Source: DTLC01 sp964555645
GTDB lineage: Bacteria; Verrucomicrobiota; Verrucomicrobiia; Limisphaerales; DTLC01
DNA: 8,503 nucleotides
Direction: 5' to 3'
Assembly: GCA_964555645.1 (NCBI GenBank)
Contig: CAZKTA010000043.1
Location: forward strand, 1-8,503
Positions 1-6,529 of this stretch are shown one piece after another (the first letter of the stretch is position 1; each line of letters opens with the position of its first letter). Below the pieces are notes generated by a model. It had not been told where the DNA came from, did no database searches, and worked only from the letters and a program-made list of their open reading frames with translations. The position numbers were made by a program, and so were the translations under genes.

Positions 1-1056
1 GAAACGCTCCTTACGATCCACACCGCGGAAAGCTTTGTCGTCTTCGTTGTTAGTTAGTCCAGCCCTTTCACAAGCCGACCAGACGCTTTCGGCGATGCGC
101 TTTAATTCGTCGCGAATAGCATTCTTAACTGCCTCGGCGATTTGGCGGCCACGGGTTTCGGGCACGAGGGCCAAAAACACATTGGGCAGGTTGGGCGTGA
201 GCAGATCGAGTTCCTTGTCTGGAGGTTGAATGCTCTCCCAGACCGGCTTGTCCCCGATGAAGACTTTCTCCCAAAGCTCCTTTTTCCAGTGCAGGTCGAA
301 GAGCGGTTGACCACGGAGGTTGGGGTAGATGACGGCATCCGGGCCGGCGAGTTCGGAGAATTTTTTCAGGCCGGCGGCCATGAGCCAGGAAAGCAGATAG
401 CTGCCGCTCCACAGGTCGCGCGTGCTGCGTGCTTGGGCAATGAACTCCTGGACGGGGCCGATCTGGAGCTTAAGGAAAGCAGGACGCCACGCCTTGTGGT
501 CGTCCACGCATCCGGCGAAGGCTGAGACGACCTGCATGTGCGTCCAGATGGTATGATCGGGGATCCGGGTATCCGCAGGCAGAAGGCCGAGGCGGTAGTC
601 CTTTTGGATGGCGAACTGTGGCCAGCAACGCCAATGGGCAAAGAAGCGGGCGCGCCAGAGAGTGGTTTCGTCCCAGTCGGCAGGCCACTTGGTTAGCGCA
701 GGTTGGATAGAGTTTTCGCCTTCAAAGCCTTGCTCGACAGAGCGGAACTCAGCATGGAAGGGCAACAGTTGCTTGCCATCGAGCGGGTGGTGGAAAGCGT
801 TCCTGACACCGTCGAAGTGACAAGTTAATCCTGCGGCGCGGCTGTCCGGGAACGGAAAACGGTCCGCTGCCGCACCCGTGCGATCGGCTTGGGCAAAGTA
901 TTGGCCCACTTCGGTGTCCGTGAAGCCGGCTTGACGGAACGCAACGTCCGAGCGTTGACCGTGCGTGCTGATGTCTAAGCACTTGCTAGGCGTGTCATGA
1001 AGGTAAGCCGCTAGCTTTGCTTTCCAGAAACTCGGGTCTTGTTTGTGGGTGTTCAT
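1..1056 (-). CDS. cmr2: CRISPR-associated protein Cas10/Cmr2 (type III-B), N-terminal part, runs off left edge
   Basis: Cmr2 is the large Cas10 subunit of the type III-B (Cmr) RNA-guided effector complex. In the family it senses target RNA, makes cyclic oligoadenylate through its palm domains, and may cleave DNA through an N-terminal HD domain. The frame is open for 352 codons from ATG at 1054-1056 to base 1, with no stop. Residues 18-25 read YLHDTPSK, the Cmr2-type HD motif (His20-Asp21). FHHPLDG (about 88-94) and LPADTRIPDHTIW (about 159-171) follow. GPVQEFIAQARSTRDLW (200-216) then GSYLLSWLM and IYPNLRGQPL (243-252) mark the first palm region. The GGDD cyclase motif would lie beyond the window. 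An in-frame stop at 1096-1098 and no other ATG between make this start firm; GAGG about 11 bases upstream is a plausible ribosome-binding site. No cas gene precedes it here, so it probably heads a leftward operon. Confidence 0.93.
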   Translation of the reverse strand, partial: MNTHKQDPSFWKAKLAAYLHDTPSKCLDISTHGQRSDVAFRQAGFTDTEVGQYFAQADRTGAAADRFPFPDSRAAGLTCHFDGVRNAFHHPLDGKQLLPFHAEFRSVEQGFEGENSIQPALTKWPADWDETTLWRARFFAHWRCWPQFAIQKDYRLGLLPADTRIPDHTIWTHMQVVSAFAGCVDDHKAWRPAFLKLQIGPVQEFIAQARSTRDLWSGSYLLSWLMAAGLKKFSELAGPDAVIYPNLRGQPLFDLHWKKELWEKVFIGDKPVWESIQPPDKELDLLTPNLPNVFLALVPETRGRQIAEAVKNAIRDELKRIAESVWSACERAGLTNNEDDKAFRGVDRKERF

Positions 1057-1165
1057 GGGCAGATTATCCTCGTGAGCTTGAAAAAGTTTGCCGAATCAGG
1101 ATGGTCCGGCCCCAACTGCTTTGCTGTTACGCAAAAGCGACGCTTTGTCTATCCTGTGCCGAGAC

Positions 1166-1184
1166 TGAACATTTTTTTTGTTCA
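1166..1184. repeat. Perfect inverted repeat TGAACA-T7-TGTTCA upstream of cmr2
   Basis: Six-base arms TGAACA (1166-1171) and TGTTCA (1179-1184) flank seven T residues. The site is about 110-130 bases upstream of the cmr2 start codon. A 6-7-6 dyad suits a dimeric repressor operator. It could also form a hairpin, but the T residues lie in the loop rather than after the stem, so it is not a standard terminator. The regulator is unknown. Confidence 0.45.
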
Positions 1185-1229
1185 CGGCCACCAAACTAGC
1201 ACCTGCACGGCCGGGCGCATAGCTCAGCG

Positions 1230-1243
1230 ACGTCTGCAGACGT
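1230..1243. repeat. Perfect 14-base palindrome ACGTCTGCAGACGT
   Basis: This uninterrupted 14-base palindrome is about 175-190 bases upstream of the cmr2 start. With no loop it makes a poor RNA hairpin and a better protein-binding dyad. It is the second of three inverted repeats in this spacer. No function can be assigned from sequence alone. Confidence 0.4.
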
Positions 1244-1293
1244 TCGTACTGTATCGATTGTGGAGTGAGATTTTAATTGTGCGTGCCAAGGGC

Positions 1294-1313
1294 GCAACAA
1301 AAATTTGTGTTGC
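1294..1313. repeat. Perfect inverted repeat GCAACA-N8-TGTTGC
   Basis: Arms GCAACA (1294-1299) and TGTTGC (1308-1313) flank AAAATTTG. It shares the inner half-sites AACA...TGTT and nearly the same spacing with the dyad at 1166-1184. The pair may therefore be two sites for one regulator, about 130 bases apart. This is an inference from symmetry only. Confidence 0.4.
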
Positions 1314-1543
1314 TGGTGAAAAAGCCTCTGACCTTGCCATGAAGAGACTAGACCGAACTCGCTATTTAACGCGTGGCGGTAAGTAGCTAAGGAATTTTTC
1401 GCTATTATTCGCACCAAAGGTCATTTGCACGGAACGGGCTAGACCACCCCCACAAACGTGATTAAATGTGGGCTCTGTTCAGCTCCGAAGGCTGCGCTGC
1501 TTGTCCAGGGATAAGGTAGGTAGGCCGGTGTCCGACACTTCGC

Positions 1544-1578
1544 CTCAACGCCCAGAGAGAGAAGACCGATGCGTTGGG
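1544..1578 (-). terminator. Weak stem-loop just downstream of ilvN
   Basis: Bases 1544-1551 pair with 1571-1578 to give an eight-pair stem with one wobble and a 19-base loop, beginning about 25 bases past the ilvN stop. No T-run follows on the minus strand, so it lacks the hallmark of an intrinsic terminator. It may protect the 3' end or simply be chance. Confidence 0.22.
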
Positions 1579-1603
1579 CTGGTATAATAACCGCGCGGAG
1601 CCT

Positions 1604-2077
1604 TTATGCGCGAGGGAGTGCAACCCTGCCGGTACGTGTCAGATCGAGCAACCCGAACGGTTTCATTAGCTCGATAAACTTGTCAACTTTGTCTTCAGTA
1701 CCGGTGATTTCGATGGTTAGGTTTTTGGGTTGAACATCCACAATTTTGGCGCGGAAGATGTCTGTGATTTGCATGACCTCGGGCCGTGTTTTGGCGTTGA
1801 CCGCAACTTTCACCAGGGCAAGCTCGCGGTCAACGTACTCACCGCCGCGGAAGTCGCGCACTTCGATGACCTCAGGTAGTTTGTTAAGCTGTTTTACAAT
1901 TTGCTCGAGTGTAGCGTCGTCGCCCTGAGTGACGATTGTCATGCGTGAGGCGGTCTGGTCTTGCGTGGGCGCAACGTTTAGTGTGTCAATATTAAAGCCG
2001 CGTCCGCTGAACATACCAGCAACGCGCGCGAGTACACCGAACTTGTTTTCGACCAGGACGGAAATTGTGTGCCGCAT
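1604..2077 (-). CDS. ilvN: Acetolactate synthase small (regulatory) subunit
   Basis: This is the regulatory subunit of acetohydroxyacid synthase, the first shared enzyme of valine, leucine and isoleucine synthesis. It activates the catalytic IlvB subunit and confers valine feedback inhibition in the cytoplasm. At 157 residues it has the usual length. The ACT domain spans about 3-76 and opens MRHTISVLVENKFGVLARV. Residues Asn11, Gly14 and Asn29 (in GFNIDTL) match the valine-site positions known from E. coli IlvH, so feedback control is probably intact. The C-terminal small-subunit domain (about 84-157) includes RPEVMQITDIFRAKIVDV. Start is ATG at 2075-2077 with only a weak GAAG upstream. ilvB is not adjacent: the upstream neighbour is the divergent rpsA, and downstream is a long spacer before cmr2. 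The gene could equally be called ilvH. Confidence 0.95.
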   Translation of the reverse strand: MRHTISVLVENKFGVLARVAGMFSGRGFNIDTLNVAPTQDQTASRMTIVTQGDDATLEQIVKQLNKLPEVIEVRDFRGGEYVDRELALVKVAVNAKTRPEVMQITDIFRAKIVDVQPKNLTIEITGTEDKVDKFIELMKPFGLLDLTRTGRVALPRA

Positions 2078-2227
2078 AAAGTCTTCAAAGTTAGTTTTGA
2101 TTGAAAGCTAAGCTTAGTGTCCAGCCCGGTCAATCCAGATTGTTGGCCGCCTAAAGTGTTGGTACCGCTGGATAGGCCGCGCGAATTTGATGTTGCATCC
2201 GGGCTTGTTAGGACTATTTTTGAGGTC

Positions 2228-2263
2228 GCCTTGAACGCCGTGGGTGCGGACGTTCAACAAGGC
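2228..2263. repeat. Bulged ten-pair inverted repeat in the ilvN leader region
   Basis: GCCTTGAACG (2228-2237) is the reverse complement of CGTTCAAGGC, found at 2251-2263 with three extra bases. The stem has ten pairs with one 3-base bulge and a 13-base loop. It lies about 150-185 bases upstream of the ilvN start and could be an RNA structure in that leader. No T-run follows on either strand, so it is not an obvious terminator. Confidence 0.35.
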
Positions 2264-2420
2264 AATGGGACAAAAAACAATCAACAACCTGAAGATTAAC
2301 CCCAAACAACCCGGGGTAGTGATGCTCTGTTGCGACGTGTAGGGTCGGTTTTGCTACGGTTGCAGGCTGGCTTGTGCACGGGCATGCGACAGGGCATTTT
2401 GTTGTGCAGCATTTTGAAGC

Positions 2421-2440
2421 GGGGCAATAGACAATTCCCC
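2421..2440 (+). promoter_or_regulatory. Small hairpin in the rpsA leader
   Basis: GGGG-C-AAT pairs with ATT-CCCC around an AGACA loop, giving seven pairs and one bulged C. It ends 28 bases before the rpsA ATG. In well-studied bacteria S1 represses its own translation through leader hairpins that stand in for a strong ribosome-binding site, and this element is placed for such a role. The link is inference. Confidence 0.35.
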
Positions 2441-2468
2441 TTCGGATGTTGAATACTGAACAAACGTT

Positions 2469-4151
2469 ATGGTGAGCATGCAAGATGCGCTGAAGCACGG
2501 CGTGAAACGCTTTGCTGTAGGCGAAATCGTCAAAGGCACAATCATTGAAATCCGGCCCAAGGAGGTGCTGGTTGACATCGGATACAAGAGTGAAGGCTCA
2601 ATACCTGCATCCGAGTTTGAGGACTTAAGTGCACTCAAGCCAGGCGACCAAATTGACGTACTGATTGAGCGGCTCGAAGACAAGGACGGCATGGTTGTAT
2701 TGAGCCATGAAAAGGCCGAATTCAAAAAGAACTGGGAGCGGATCCTGACAATATGCAACGAAGGGGGTAAAATAGCTGGTAAGGTCAAGTCGGTTGTCAA
2801 GGGCGGGTTAATGGTTAACATCGGTGTCGAGGCGTTTGTGCCGGCATCGCACATTGACATAGTCACGCCGAAGAACCTGCAGGATTACGTTGGCAAGACT
2901 TTCGAGTTCAAAGTAGTTAAGATCAACCAGGAACGACAAAACGTCGTGCTTTCGCGACGCGAGCTTATCGAGCAGGAACGCGCCGAACGCCGCGCAAGGT
3001 TGCTTGCCGAGATGATGCCAGGCGACATACGCAAGGGCACAGTCAAAAACATAACTGATTTTGGCGCATTCATTGATCTGAACGGTATTGACGGACTGTT
3101 GCACATCACAGACATGAGCTGGGGTCGGATCGGTCATCCATCCGAGATGCTCAAGCTCGGTCAGGAGATCGATGTTGTTGTGCTTGATGTAAACCGCGAG
3201 AAAGAACGCGTCAGCCTCGGCCTCAAACAAAAGATGCCGAACCCGTGGGATCAGATCGAGGCAAAATACCCGGTTGGCGCGCGTGTGAAAGGCAAAGTTG
3301 TAAACGTGGTGCCGTATGGGGCGTTTGTCGAGCTTGAACCGGGTGTCGAGGGTCTTGTGCATGTAACCGAGTTGTCGTGGACAAAGCGGATAGCCAAAGC
3401 ATCTGATGTCCTTAAGGCCGGCCAGGAAATTGAGGCGGTTGTGCTCGGTATAAACCGAGACGAACAGAAAATTTCACTCGGCGTGCGGCAACTCGAGCCG
3501 AACCCGTGGGATACGGCTGATCAGAAGTATCCGCCCGGCAGCCGCGTGAAAGGCAAAGTCCGTAACCTCACAAGCTACGGTGCATTTGTCGAGCTTGAAG
3601 ACGGCCTGGACGGTATGATTCATGTCTCGGACATTTCGTGGACACGCAAAATTAACCATCCGTCCGAAGTGCTAAATAAGGGGGATGAAGTCGAAGCGGT
3701 TGTCCTAGAGGTTGACAAGCTGAATCAACGCATTGCGCTCGGGTTGAAACAGTTAACACCCGATCCGTGGGAGAACATTGACAAGCTGTATCGTGTGGGG
3801 GACCTGGTGACAGGCAAGGTAACCAAGCTGGCCAGCTTCGGTGCGTTTGTGGGGTTGAAACATGACATTGATGGCCTAGTGCATATCTCTCAGATCAGCG
3901 AGGAACGAGTTGACAAGATCAAGAACGTGCTCAAGGTCGGCCAAGAGGTAACCGCGCGCGTGATTAAGATAGATCGCGCCGAGCGACGTATTGGCCTTTC
4001 AATCAAGGCGGCAAATTACACGCCCGAGCAGCTTCAGGCCGAACAGAAACTCTTGGATGCACTTAAGCCAGGCGAAGACCTAGTTGCATTGCAACACGCT
4101 TTTGATGCAGTGGACGAGGCTAGACAAAGCGAAACTGAAAACGAAAAGTAG
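2469..4151 (+). CDS. rpsA: 30S ribosomal protein S1
   Basis: S1 binds mRNA on the 30S subunit, helping to recruit and unfold messages for initiation. The 560-residue length and six S1 (OB-fold) domains match the classic form: roughly residues 17-82, 100-163, 185-254, 270-341, 357-428 and 443-513. Domains 3-6 carry the hallmark GAFV/GAFI...GL(V/L/I)H pattern, for example ITDFGAFIDLNGIDGLLHI. They are joined by repeated linkers built on NPWD or DPWE. The C-terminal tail from about 514 is acidic and ends QSETENEK. Two starts are possible: ATG at 2469, or ATG at 2478 giving MQDALKHG; neither has a strong Shine-Dalgarno sequence. The gene stands alone, divergent from ilvN and convergent with hisC, with 107 bases between the stops. 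No clear terminator is visible in that gap. Confidence 0.96.
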   Translation: MVSMQDALKHGVKRFAVGEIVKGTIIEIRPKEVLVDIGYKSEGSIPASEFEDLSALKPGDQIDVLIERLEDKDGMVVLSHEKAEFKKNWERILTICNEGGKIAGKVKSVVKGGLMVNIGVEAFVPASHIDIVTPKNLQDYVGKTFEFKVVKINQERQNVVLSRRELIEQERAERRARLLAEMMPGDIRKGTVKNITDFGAFIDLNGIDGLLHITDMSWGRIGHPSEMLKLGQEIDVVVLDVNREKERVSLGLKQKMPNPWDQIEAKYPVGARVKGKVVNVVPYGAFVELEPGVEGLVHVTELSWTKRIAKASDVLKAGQEIEAVVLGINRDEQKISLGVRQLEPNPWDTADQKYPPGSRVKGKVRNLTSYGAFVELEDGLDGMIHVSDISWTRKINHPSEVLNKGDEVEAVVLEVDKLNQRIALGLKQLTPDPWENIDKLYRVGDLVTGKVTKLASFGAFVGLKHDIDGLVHISQISEERVDKIKNVLKVGQEVTARVIKIDRAERRIGLSIKAANYTPEQLQAEQKLLDALKPGEDLVALQHAFDAVDEARQSETENEK

Positions 4152-4258
4152 CAACAGTAGTATGCTGCCTCGTTCAGTATTCGTTTAACAGTAGGACACT
4201 GCTGAATGCAACACAGCTCTGCGTCATAGATTGTGCCCAAGAAGTTTTTATCTCGTTG

Positions 4259-5455
4259 CTAAGCTAATATTTGGCGGATTACTTGCATGAGGTAGCGGGC
4301 TTGTGCCGGTGTACCGACCGTAATGCGCAGGTAATCACGCACAACCGGTTGGTCGAACCACCGAATGAGGATTTTGTGTTCATGCAACCGGTTGAACCAG
4401 TCCTTTGCATCGCGCAGTTGCCCGCGTTTGTTTCGAGTGGCGCAATGCTGCGCTTGTGCAGGCTGAGGCGGCTTGGCAAAAACAAAATTCGTCTGGCTCG
4501 GCACGACTTGGAACCCGAGGGCTGTTAGTTGCTGGCTCAGCGCGGTGCGTGTCCTAATTATTTTGGCGAATTTGTCGCGGTAGTATGCGATGTCGTCGAG
4601 CGTTGCTTCGGCGGCGAGCTGACCTAGGCCGTTGACATTGTAACTGTCACGAATTTTGTGCAGGGCGTGTACCAGGTCCGGGTGCCCTATGAAGTAACCG
4701 ACCCGCTGGAAACAGAGTGAGTACGCCTTCGAGAATGTCCGCGACACGATAACGTGCGGGTACCGCAACGCGAGCGACAATGCATTTTCGTTTGCGAACT
4801 CCGCGTAAGCCTCATCCAGCACTACAACACCGCGTTGAACCCGGCAAAGTGCTTCAAGCACGCTTGTCGGGTACCCACGTCCAGTCGGTGCGTTCGGCGT
4901 AGTTATAAAACTGAGCGCAGCGTTGAAATCCCAGATTTTGCCTCGCAAAAGTTCGGTAACACTCGGCAGTGTAAAATCACTGGTCAGCGGGACCGGATTT
5001 TTAACCGCACCGTGCATGTCCGCAAGTACGGGGTACAGTGAGTAACTCGGTGTAAAATATTGGACTATGTGCCGCGACACGCTTGAAACATGGCCGGTAT
5101 GTCGGCAAAAACCAGCACGCAAACTTTCTGTCCACGGCATCGGCTCAACAAAACACCGGACAGCCATCTCCAACAGTTCATCAGATCCGTTGCCGACAAT
5201 GATGTTGTCCGCGCTGCAACCATAGAACCTTGCGAGCTTATCACGTAACATGTCGGCGGTTGGGTTCGGGTAAAGTCGCAGACGACCGTCCACCGCAGCG
5301 CGTACAATCCGCAGTACCCGAGGCGAAGGCGGATACGGATTTTCGTTTGTGTTAAGTTTGACGAGCCCTTTGACTTTGGGCTGTTCTCCTGGTGTATAGG
5401 GGGCAAGGCGGCGGACAAGCGGCCTGACCAACCGATTTGGGTTTGGGTATCTCAT
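4259..5455 (-). CDS. hisC: Histidinol-phosphate aminotransferase with two in-frame insertions
   Basis: HisC is a PLP-dependent class I/II aminotransferase converting imidazole-acetol phosphate and glutamate to histidinol phosphate and 2-oxoglutarate. Landmarks, numbered from the ATG at 5455: LNTNENPYPPSP near the N-terminus, NGSDELL (89-95), TTPNAPTG with Asn188, DEAY with Asp214 contacting the PLP ring, SRTFSKAYSL with Schiff-base Lys243, and LRITVG with Arg377 for the substrate carboxylate. The core looks active. At 398 residues it exceeds the usual 350-370. The excess lies in two extra segments, residues 106-129 (after CFVEP) and about 331-347 (after FAKPP). The frame extends upstream to a TTG at 5506, but ATG at 5453-5455 fits the family N-terminus better. 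No other his gene is in the window; an AraC regulator lies 162 bases upstream on the same strand. Confidence 0.94.
   Translation of the reverse strand: MRYPNPNRLVRPLVRRLAPYTPGEQPKVKGLVKLNTNENPYPPSPRVLRIVRAAVDGRLRLYPNPTADMLRDKLARFYGCSADNIIVGNGSDELLEMAVRCFVEPMPWTESLRAGFCRHTGHVSSVSRHIVQYFTPSYSLYPVLADMHGAVKNPVPLTSDFTLPSVTELLRGKIWDFNAALSFITTPNAPTGRGYPTSVLEALCRVQRGVVVLDEAYAEFANENALSLALRYPHVIVSRTFSKAYSLCFQRVGYFIGHPDLVHALHKIRDSYNVNGLGQLAAEATLDDIAYYRDKFAKIIRTRTALSQQLTALGFQVVPSQTNFVFAKPPQPAQAQHCATRNKRGQLRDAKDWFNRLHEHKILIRWFDQPVVRDYLRITVGTPAQARYLMQVIRQILA
4415..4465 (-). other. Second in-frame insertion in hisC (about 17 codons)
   Basis: Between FAKPP and RDAKDWFNRL, which normally sit close together in HisC, there are about 17 extra residues rich in Gln, Ala and Arg (QPAQAQHCATRNKRGQL). 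They fall in a surface region of the C-terminal small domain, away from the PLP lysine. Exact edges are estimated from memory of the family. Confidence 0.5.
5069..5140 (-). other. First in-frame insertion in hisC (24 codons) containing a palindrome
   Basis: Family members read roughly FVEP followed soon by VQYFTPSYSLYP. Here 24 residues, beginning MPWTESLRAG and ending SSVSRH, lie between them. One end holds an imperfect inverted repeat: TGCCGCGACA (5070-5079) and TGTCGGCA (5100-5107), eight pairs with a two-base bulge and a 20-base loop. A small palindromic element in frame inside a conserved enzyme resembles the coding palindromic elements known from Rickettsia, though relatedness is not claimed. 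Confidence 0.55.
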
Positions 5456-5617
5456 CTGCTTAACTTCACTAAAATGTTGCAAGCAAACATGACGTCTGAG
5501 GCGCAAAAACAGTGCTAGTACAAACGTCTATGATGTAATTGAACAAGCACATCTACTCAAAAGGCAGCCCGTTTTACGGTAGGCACACAACTTACATGTG
5601 AGGATTGCATCTTACCG

Positions 5618-6529
5618 TTAGGCTTGAACTTTTTTACGCCGGTATTCCGATGGACGCCACCCGATCCATTTTGTGAACGCATTCGAGAAAACAAACGGGT
5701 TATGATAGCCAACCTGCTGTGCGATGGCCTCGATTGTAAGGTCGGTGTTTACGAGCAACTCGGTTGCTTTGCGCATTCGCATGTAAGTAACTTGGTGCAT
5801 CGGGCTGCGGCCGAGCTGTTTCCGGCAGAGCCGACGTAAATGCTCGCTGCTGTAGCCTGCTTGTTTTGCCAGTTTTGAAAGTGTCCATTCCTCAGCCAAG
5901 CTCGAGCCGACCCTTTCCCAAAGCAGCCTGAGTTTGTCAGGTTGATCCGCCGGCTTCGCAAACCGCATCACATACGCGTTTATCAAGTCTGTCCATTCAT
6001 GCATCAACGCCGGTTGTCCAGGTCCGCTGCATTCGTGGAGCAGCCCTTGTATGGCAGCACGCAGTGGTAGTGCATCGTATTGAGCCAATACGGGCGAGGC
6101 CGCGTCTGCAACCGGCCGTTGATCTGCCGGTCGCTGGTAACAAACCCAACAAAACTCCCACTGCACACCCGGCACCGCTTCAAAAGCGTTCAATGTGTGG
6201 GCAGGCAATAGACATGCCATCCCCCTATTGCAGAGCCGCCAACGTCCATCAATCAGCACTCTACCTTTACCACCGTAACAGGCCAGAAAATACGTTGTGG
6301 TCTGTTTGGTCCGTACTACGCGCGTCGGCGCTACCGCCTGTTCGATCCCAACGTGGACGATATGGTATTGGTCAAACGCAGCGCACACAGGGAAATTCTC
6401 GATCCAAGGACGCAATTCTGCCCCTGGCGCACGCACGCCCTGGATGCGCGTGCGCGGACTATGCACGGTGACGTCGGCCAAATTAACTGAAAACCCGCCC
6501 ATCCGCGCGTGCAATTTACCGGCCGGCAT
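5618..6529 (-). CDS. AraC-family transcriptional regulator
   Basis: This 303-residue protein has the common two-part AraC layout. The N-terminal half (about 40-160) looks like a cupin-type ligand-binding and dimerisation domain, with FLACYGGKGRVLIDG followed by LLPAHTLNAFEAVPG. The C-terminal DNA-binding domain has two helix-turn-helix units: about 215-260 (LSKLAKQAGYSSEHLRRL) and about 264-298 (IAQQVGYHNPFVFSNAF), ending in WRPSEYRR, the family signature. It therefore probably binds DNA and responds to a small ligand, often a sugar in this family; the ligand cannot be told here. The sensor half has several cysteines. ATG at 6527-6529 is taken as start; a second ATG at residue 10 is possible, and neither has a clear ribosome-binding site. 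No obvious target lies beside it; hisC downstream is more likely a neighbour than a target. Confidence 0.9.
   Translation of the reverse strand: MPAGKLHARMGGFSVNLADVTVHSPRTRIQGVRAPGAELRPWIENFPVCAAFDQYHIVHVGIEQAVAPTRVVRTKQTTTYFLACYGGKGRVLIDGRWRLCNRGMACLLPAHTLNAFEAVPGVQWEFCWVCYQRPADQRPVADAASPVLAQYDALPLRAAIQGLLHECSGPGQPALMHEWTDLINAYVMRFAKPADQPDKLRLLWERVGSSLAEEWTLSKLAKQAGYSSEHLRRLCRKQLGRSPMHQVTYMRMRKATELLVNTDLTIEAIAQQVGYHNPFVFSNAFTKWIGWRPSEYRRKKVQA

Larger units (their letters stand above)
1057..1603. other. Long intergenic region between ilvN and cmr2
   Basis: These 547 bases separate the ilvN stop from the cmr2 start, both genes being on the minus strand. I see no convincing protein gene, no regularly spaced direct repeats and no complete tRNA. 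What stands out is a cluster of three inverted repeats at 1166-1313, listed separately, and a stem-loop just past ilvN. The cmr2 promoter and 5' leader should lie here, but no strong -35/-10 pair is visible. Open frames on the plus strand, such as 1039-1386, give unrecognisable peptides and are treated as chance. Confidence 0.6.
2078..2468. other. Divergent intergenic region between ilvN and rpsA
   Basis: This spacer must carry promoters for both ilvN (leftward) and rpsA (rightward), but no clear -35/-10 pair is visible. It holds a long bulged hairpin at 2228-2263, a smaller one with arms ACCCC (2299-2303) and GGGGT (2313-2317), and the palindrome CTAAGCTTAG (2108-2117) about 30 bases upstream of ilvN. 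A further hairpin sits just before rpsA. A minus-strand frame opening with TTG at 2303-2305 encodes a start very rich in Leu, Ile and Val; see findings. Confidence 0.55.

Noticed and set aside
142..525. Plus-strand frame of 127 codons opposite cmr2
   Set aside because: It is a shadow of the continuous minus-strand Cmr2 frame, which has strong family motifs.
1213..1228. GGGCGCATAGCTCAGC resembles the 5' end of a tRNA
   Set aside because: No matching D-stem 3' strand, no T-loop and no TGCGCCC acceptor 3' strand follow within tRNA length, so no tRNA can be folded.
1039..1386. Plus-strand open frame of 115 codons overlapping the cmr2 start
   Set aside because: No recognisable motif, no ribosome-binding site, and it overlaps the firmly placed cmr2 start and the inverted-repeat cluster.
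1057..1603. Search for a CRISPR array beside cmr2
   Set aside because: No direct repeat of 20 or more bases at regular spacing occurs in the spacer or elsewhere in the window.
2354..3362. Long antisense frames opposite rpsA (2354-2866 and 2808-3362)
   Set aside because: They are antisense to a fully conserved S1 gene, have no family features and follow from its codon bias.
4152..4258. Search for a shared terminator between convergent rpsA and hisC
   Set aside because: Only four-pair stems such as CAGT...ACTG were found, without a T-run in the right place.
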